Source: Yamagishiella unicocca (taxonomy: Eukaryota > Chlorophyta > Chlorophyceae > Chlamydomonadales > Volvocaceae). Taken from it: 64,000 bases of DNA. A program made the position numbers and the translations under genes. The notes under the pieces were generated by a model. The model had not been told where the DNA came from and did no database searches. It saw only the letters and a program-made list of their open reading frames with translations. Position 1 is the stretch's first letter; every line of letters starts with the position of its first letter. This document shows, piece by piece, positions 58,840 through 64,000 of this stretch. The stretch lies in NCBI GenBank assembly GCA_003116995.1, contig BDSL01000033.1, positions 248,001 through 312,000 on the forward strand. The letters are read 5' to 3'.

Positions 58840-61751
58840 ATGAGGAATGATATGCAACATTATATCATGGCAATGCTCATTTTGATTGGATGTTGCGGCT
58901 GGGGACACGGAGGCAACACTCCTCCGCTCCTTCCGCATTTTAACTGCAAGAAAATTGCATTCTACAAGGTTGGAAGGATCGCTTCGTTTCGCTTGCCATA
59001 GGCACCGCCGTTCGCGGCAGTCACTGGTCGAAGGAAAGAGCTTGCCTGGTCCCGAAAAAAGTTTGCTGAATTACGAACCGTTCTGCACGTATGCAGACCC
59101 ACAAGACGGGTTCCACGACTATGGGTAGCATCATGTTTCGCGTTGCCGTAGGCAACAATATGTCTATGTACACGACAAGGCGTTCCCGCCATGTCGCCGC
59201 GGAAGCAAAGGGGGAACTGGACCTTGATGGCAAGGTGGACATGGTGTTGCGACATGTGCAATTTTCCAAGTCGCCGGACTCCCACTTAACCACTCGCAGC
59301 TTCTACAGTAGGGCCCTTGGTACGGCAAACTATGGTTTCCTCACAGTACTGCGTCATCCCATGGACCGGTGCGTGAAATCTTCACACGCATAGATGTGAC
59401 ATGCACATCTGCAGCTTCATGGAAGTGGCTGCGCTGTTCCTTCTATCTGCATCCTCATTTGGACGGATAACATATGTGGCGACGGAAAGCGTGTCGGGTA
59501 CGACGCGTTAGGATTTTTGGGGATCGATCTATTGGTTGTTGCATGGATGGGCCCCTTTTATACACAGCCGAAAATCCCGTCCACGTCCCCTGTAACGCCT
59601 TCAGCTATGTCAGCGACTTCTACTACTTCGTAGAGCCCACCACGCGGAAGGCCCAGCGCCCCACCACGCTTAAAGCCTACGCGAACAAGGGCCGTGGCGC
59701 GAACCGTATGGCTCATGAGTTCGCAGTGTACACTGTGGAGGGGGCCATAGAGTTTGCGATGAGCGAGATGCACACGGATGGTGAGAGGGGCCAAGATGGG
59801 CTGGAATGGGGCGCCGGGGCTGGGAAACGGGGTCCAGGAGCAGGGTCCAGGAGGCCGGGAGGGAATGAGGGAGGCGTTGCGGCGCCCAGGGAGCAGCCGG
59901 GACCTGCAGTGAGGACCGGCGATGGCAGCTTGGATTGGCTGGTTGCGTGTAGCGGTATGTTGTGGATGGTTGGAGTGGCTGGGTTGCCATGACGTGTTGG
60001 GAAGCTCCCGCGAGCTCTTCAGGCAGGAACCTGGCAGCGTGCGGGAATTAGGGCCTGTCAGCACAGTGCAGCAGCGGATCTCACCCGCCACACGCCCCTG
60101 ATCCATTCTGACGGCCCCCTCCTCCCCTCGCCTGGGCGCCCCACGCTTCTTCCCGGCAGGGCTTTACGTGCCCATAGAGTACATGGACTACGGCCTGGCG
60201 CTGCTGGCAACGCACTGCGGCTGGAGCCTGAGCCGGCTCATGTACCTGCCAGTGAACTCCAACGGAGAGGGTGTGCTGAGGTACGGAGCTCCCAGTGCGG
60301 CGTCGTTTGACTGCCTTAAGAGGGCGCAGCTGGCAACTGACTTTCATATCTTTGCGGACTTTTGGTGTCGCAGGCCCGACCGCATGCCATTGACGAGGCA
60401 CCCGAAATTAGACGGCTTGGCGGCAAAGGAGCCAGAGCTGCTGGCTCGCATCGCGAGCATCAACAGCGTGGACGCCATCCTATACGCCGCAGCGCAAAAC
60501 ATGTTGCTGGGCCACCTGGCAATCAACGGCCCGGCCGTGGCGGCAGGGGTGATGGCCACCGCGGTACGGCTGACAGCCGCCCGGAAGCGGCTCGGGGCGG
60601 AGTGCCGTGCGGTGAGTTCCGGAAACTACAATCCAGTGGAGAACGGGGCTTCAAGGGAGGACCTGGCCAGCTTATGCGCGTATTTTATGCTGGCAGATAG
60701 CGTGTATGAGTGGATGGCGAGCAACACGACCGGTCGTGTCGAGCCTGACACTAGGGTGTCCTCGGCTGCGGGACGATCATGGCCCGTGAGCCACATACTG
60801 CGCACCGCCGAGCAGCACCTGGCGCACTACGACGACACCTCCGTAGCGTACTATCACAGCACCCTGGCTGTCTACGTGTACCCGCCGACGCCGGCGGAGG
60901 CGAAGATGTTATACGGAGGTGTGGCAGGCGATGCTGACCCGCTCGCGCTGCTGGCGGCGTCGGTGCGGCTGTGGACGCTGCACCACGCTCGCGAGGGGCT
61001 GCATCACCTGGTGTTCCTGGTGAACGCACTGAACGGCCAGCAGCAGGACGTCGTGCAGCTAGCGGCGGCGGAGGCGCTGGGGCAGGGCGCTGGCACTTAC
61101 ACCACGTTTGAGACAGCTCGCTGTGACGCGGCGCCCAGCGACACAGCGGCCTCGACCTCCGACAACTCTAGCTGCGGGGCCTCTTTTGACGACCTGGCTG
61201 CGAGGTCTCGGTGGTCGGCTCTCCTTCCCAACCAGACCTTCTTCCTGCACGGCAACCGTGGGACGGTGCGGAGCGTGCTGCTGCTGTACGAGGGGTTGCT
61301 GCAGTCCGCGGGTGCTGTGTGTGCGCCGCTGGTGCCCTGGCGGGCAGCGCCGTCCGGGGCGGGGCTGCAGGGAGGAGCTGCACCCGATGGCGGTTCCTGC
61401 GTCCGCACGCCCTGCAGCCTGGGACTGAAGGACTCGTTCAGCTGCGTAATGCTGCGCAGTATGCCGGCGCTGGGCCGCACCCGGACGTACATGTCGAGCG
61501 GAAACCTCATGCCCGACGGCAAGACGTCGTACAAGGGCCCCGAGCAGCATCGTCTGGAGGTATTGCAGCTGCAGCCCCCCTCGCAGAGGGACCTCAATCA
61601 TTGGCAGGACAGCTCAGCGCCCTTCAATTGCAGCGACCTACCGCGGCCGCAGTTGCAGGTGCCTTGGTGCGAGAGGAAGGGCGGGGACCGGCAGGGCGGA
61701 GGGCGTCGCGAGGAGATGCCTGAGTGGTTGGGACTTGGGAGGGGTCGGTAA
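58840..61751 (+). CDS. Gal3ST-type carbohydrate sulfotransferase, copy B
   Basis: Same family and exon plan as the upstream copy. Exons: 58840-58968, 59097-59368, 59605-59780, 60160-60280 and 60374-61751 (TAA), 2076 nt, 691 aa. Exons 2, 3 and 4 have exactly the same lengths as in copy A (272, 176, 121). N-terminal hydrophobic anchor MAMLILIGCCGWG, then CKKIAFYK-THKTGSTT and TVLRHPMDR-YVSDFYYF. An open frame runs through the exon 4-5 intron, but the spliced form matches copy A. The C-terminus differs from copy A, with a longer basic Gly/Arg tail. The first two exons are clearly diverged from copy A while much of the last exon is almost identical. Both copies keep the visible PAPS-binding motifs, so both could be active. 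Confidence 0.8.
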
Positions 61752-61789
61752 TTGGCAACTCGGGGAGTCAAATTCCTGGAAGGTGTGAT

Positions 61790-61794
61790 TGTAA
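61790..61794 (+). terminator. TGTAA poly(A) signal, sulfotransferase copy B
   Basis: TGTAA about 40 bases beyond the stop codon of copy B. Confidence 0.6.
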
Positions 61795-62238
61795 TCTGAT
61801 AGCGACCTATGCGGGGCGGGGATGGATTTGAATGATATATGATGGGATGATGTATGGTGCCGATCTCACTTGAGGACGGTTTTTTATTGACGAGCGAGGC
61901 CAGCATGGCGCAGGTTTACTGTACGCCAGTTGCCATTTTTTCACCTGCAGTCATGTGCGGACGTGCCTGAGGCGGATCATGGGCCCCTGTCGGTCATTGG
62001 ATACGTGGACCAAAAATGCAGTGAGGGTCCGTAAAATACAGCAACGCGACGTTTCGTGCAGTGGGCAAATAGCCGTGTCGTTGAAGCTCTCCCGCCTTGT
62101 GACTGCAATACACGGCCTGAACCTACTGATAGTTGTCACTTTCATGCATGCCCACATTTAGGCAACGCGTGATGATTAATGTTGACACCAGGACAGCATG
62201 GGCGGAACCTATGATCATCGTGCGAGGGTGTTTCGCTG

Positions 62239-62244
62239 TATATA
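62239..62244 (+). promoter_or_regulatory. TATA-like element upstream of PNKP
   Basis: TATATA about 175 bases upstream of the first candidate ATG (62418) and about 285 upstream of the second (62526). Spacing is loose, so this is tentative. Confidence 0.25.
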
Positions 62245-62417
62245 CTTTTTGACCACAAGCATAGTGCCAGTTTCCGGGCACCTAAGTCGGGAAGGTCGAA
62301 GGTGCCATTGCTATTTCTCAAACTTAAGTTTGTCGGATTGCGAAAGCCAATCCCGTACTGCCGTATTGGCAAGGGCTATGTTCCTGTATTTGCTTCTAGC
62401 AAGCTATATGTTAGCGC

Positions 62418-64000
62418 ATGCTTTCACGTTGGATTTTATTGCTGAGACCGGTACATATCCGTAGTTCCACATTGCCGCTCCTCCAGTCCGTGCCCTCTTT
62501 CTTGCGTCCGGTTTCGCAAAGAGCTATGTCTGACCGTCCTAAACGTGCACCAAAACGTTCGCGGAAGTATGAGGAAGAGGAACTGGGCGACGAGGACCTA
62601 AGTGATGAGGAGGTTCCTCTGGACGACAGCGAAGAGGAGGCCAAGCCCAAGAAGAAGCGAGCCCCGCCCCGGGCAAAGAAGCCGGCAGCAGCCTTCACAG
62701 ATGACTACGGATGGTCCTTCCAGCCGCCGTCGCTGCTCCACAAGTAAGCGGCTTTGGAGGGATCTGGTCGCCATGTTCTTTTGTGGCAGCGTTGACCTGG
62801 CAATCGATGGTACTTGACGCTCGCAGGGACTACGATGACCCGCAGCCTAACGGAAAAATTGCAGCTTTCGACCTGGTAAGAGTAGGCGTTAGTCTCCTAA
62901 AGCGTTGACCGGGTCGGTTCTCTTCGCCTGCCGCTGACAGGGCATCCTTTGTACCAAATGTTGCAAAGACCCCCCTGATTGCGGCAGCCAGAGGCAACAG
63001 CTTGTGCTTTATGGGGTTTGGTTTTGTTGGCATGCTCGACGTCATGGTGTCGTTGCTGTACGCGTGCAATTTCTGCTTGCCTTCAGTATATAGCCGGCGT
63101 GAGCTTATTTGGCTCAACGTAATTGGCAGATTGGGAGGTTCGTATGGGCAGCCTCGCGGTTAGGGAGTGGAGACATGGTGACAATTTTGCCGTTACCATG
63201 AGACGTGGGTAATACTTTTGGTATTTACTCAACCCAGGTTACTGCCGCGTCGCTTTCCCAAGCAGGTGTTGGCATGCCGCATTTCCGCCCAGCGCCGTGT
63301 GCACTTGACTTGCAGAGAGTGCGCGCTTCTCGAAACCCAAAGCTTCAACCCTTTCTCCCCATTGCGCCCGGGCAATAGGATGGTACAATGGTTAACACAA
63401 AGAGCGGAGCGCAGTTCCCCAAGGACGAATCCGACTACAAGTGGTTCAACAAGCAAACCCTGGAGAAGATCAAATCGTATCACCACGGTGGCTACAAAGT
63501 TGTCATCTTCACGTAGGTGTAGTCCCTTGCCAAACCTGCATGGCGCGATTCTGTTGGGGCACGCATTCCCGTCAATCTGCAGGACTCTCCACACAGTTGC
63601 CGAAAACTTCCTTGCTTCAGACCTGCCCCCCGGCGTGTAAAGCAGCTGACTTCTTATGGTTGTCCCACATACGTCCCCGTGGCTCGCAGAAATCAAGGGT
63701 CTATCAAGAGCGCTATCACGGGGAAGGCAGCGGACAAGGTCAAAGGGCGAATCGACGCCGTCGTCGGCGAGGTGTGATGATGTGATGACTTTCTTTAGCC
63801 AGTTCGACAGTCCGTGTATGCATGCATCTGCCTGCAACTGCCTGCAAAGGGTTTCATGCCTCTCAATGCCGATTGCCACCTGCTTCACACCTGAATAACA
63901 GCTGGGAGTTCCTGCGCAAGTGTTCGTGGCAACGATGGATGACATGTACCGCAAGCCCGACATTGGCATGTGGGACTTCTTCACCCAGCGATGCAACGGC
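62418..64000 (+). CDS. Polynucleotide 3'-phosphatase/kinase (PNKP/ZDP family), 3' end outside window
   Basis: DNA-repair enzyme that removes 3'-phosphates (and, in full PNKP, phosphorylates 5'-OH ends). Exons: 62418-62743, 62827-62875, 63379-63512, 63690-63771 and 63902->64000; phases consistent. The exon 2-3 join gives KIAAFDL-DGTMVNTKSG, the HAD phosphatase motif DxDGT (D124, D126). Then follow FPKDESDYKWF, KVVIFT-NQGSI (HAD motif II region) and LGVPAQVFVATMDDMYRKP, typical of the family. The kinase domain with its P-loop, if present, lies beyond the window. Two in-frame ATGs exist: 62418 gives a 36-residue Arg/Leu/Ser extension without acidic residues, like a mitochondrial presequence; 62526 starts MSDRPKRAPKRSRKY with an acidic patch and KPKKKRAPPRAKK, like a nuclear signal. 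I list the longer form. Confidence 0.88.

Noticed and set aside
60281..60373. Retained coding sequence between exons 4 and 5 of sulfotransferase B
   Set aside because: The frame is open, but good GT and AG sites are present and splicing gives the same structure as copy A, whose intron here is not retained.
1..64000. CRISPR arrays, rRNA or tRNA genes
   Set aside because: Tandem repeats present are minisatellites without spacers, and I found no convincing tRNA T-loop plus acceptor pairing or rRNA sequence by eye.

Overview
The window looks like nuclear DNA of a volvocine green alga (Volvox/Gonium/Eudorina/Chlamydomonas group). Evidence: GC-rich coding sequence with strong C/G third-position bias, many short exons with GT-AG introns, TGTAA poly(A) signals, Ala/Gly/Gln-rich low-complexity proteins, and a chloroplast Rieske protein close to the Chlamydomonas one. 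Exon models below were built by hand from reading frame, splice sites and phase. Every multi-exon model closes with consistent phase, but none has transcript support.

Layout: (1) 277-4258 (+), a MEF2-like MADS-box transcription factor whose first exon lies upstream of the window. (2) 4936-6813 (-), ribosomal protein L28e, 4 exons, 127 aa. (3) 8560-9372 (-), a small Tyr/Pro-rich protein, 172 aa, unrecognised. (4) 11490-14624 (+), a large single-exon Ser/Ala/Gly/Pro-rich protein of unknown function. (5) 19323-29657 (-), a giant Ala-rich coiled-coil protein, about 2711 aa, 10 exons, with a possible p25-alpha-like N-terminus. (6) 31217-44339 (-), a plant-type molybdenum aldehyde oxidase of the xanthine dehydrogenase family, 27 exons, about 1698 aa, whose introns carry minisatellites and several copies of a small dispersed repeat. 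(7) 45555-47400 (+), a decayed receptor-like kinase pseudogene. (8) 49481-50729 (+), PETC, the chloroplast Rieske iron-sulphur protein, 5 exons, 206 aa. (9) 54044-57342 and 58840-61751 (+), a tandem pair of Gal3ST-type carbohydrate sulfotransferases with patchy near-identity that suggests gene conversion. (10) 62418 to the window end (+), polynucleotide kinase 3'-phosphatase (DNA repair), truncated by the window edge, with two candidate starts suggesting mitochondrial and nuclear forms.

The genes do not form a pathway; this is an ordinary mixed eukaryotic neighbourhood. The best-supported unusual points are the sulfotransferase pair (plausibly for sulfated extracellular matrix), the aldehyde oxidase with plant-AO rather than XDH active-site residues, the dispersed repeat in its introns, the internally duplicated coiled-coil protein with a duplicated splice donor, and the dual-start PNKP. 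I found no convincing CRISPR array, tRNA, rRNA or intact autonomous transposon.
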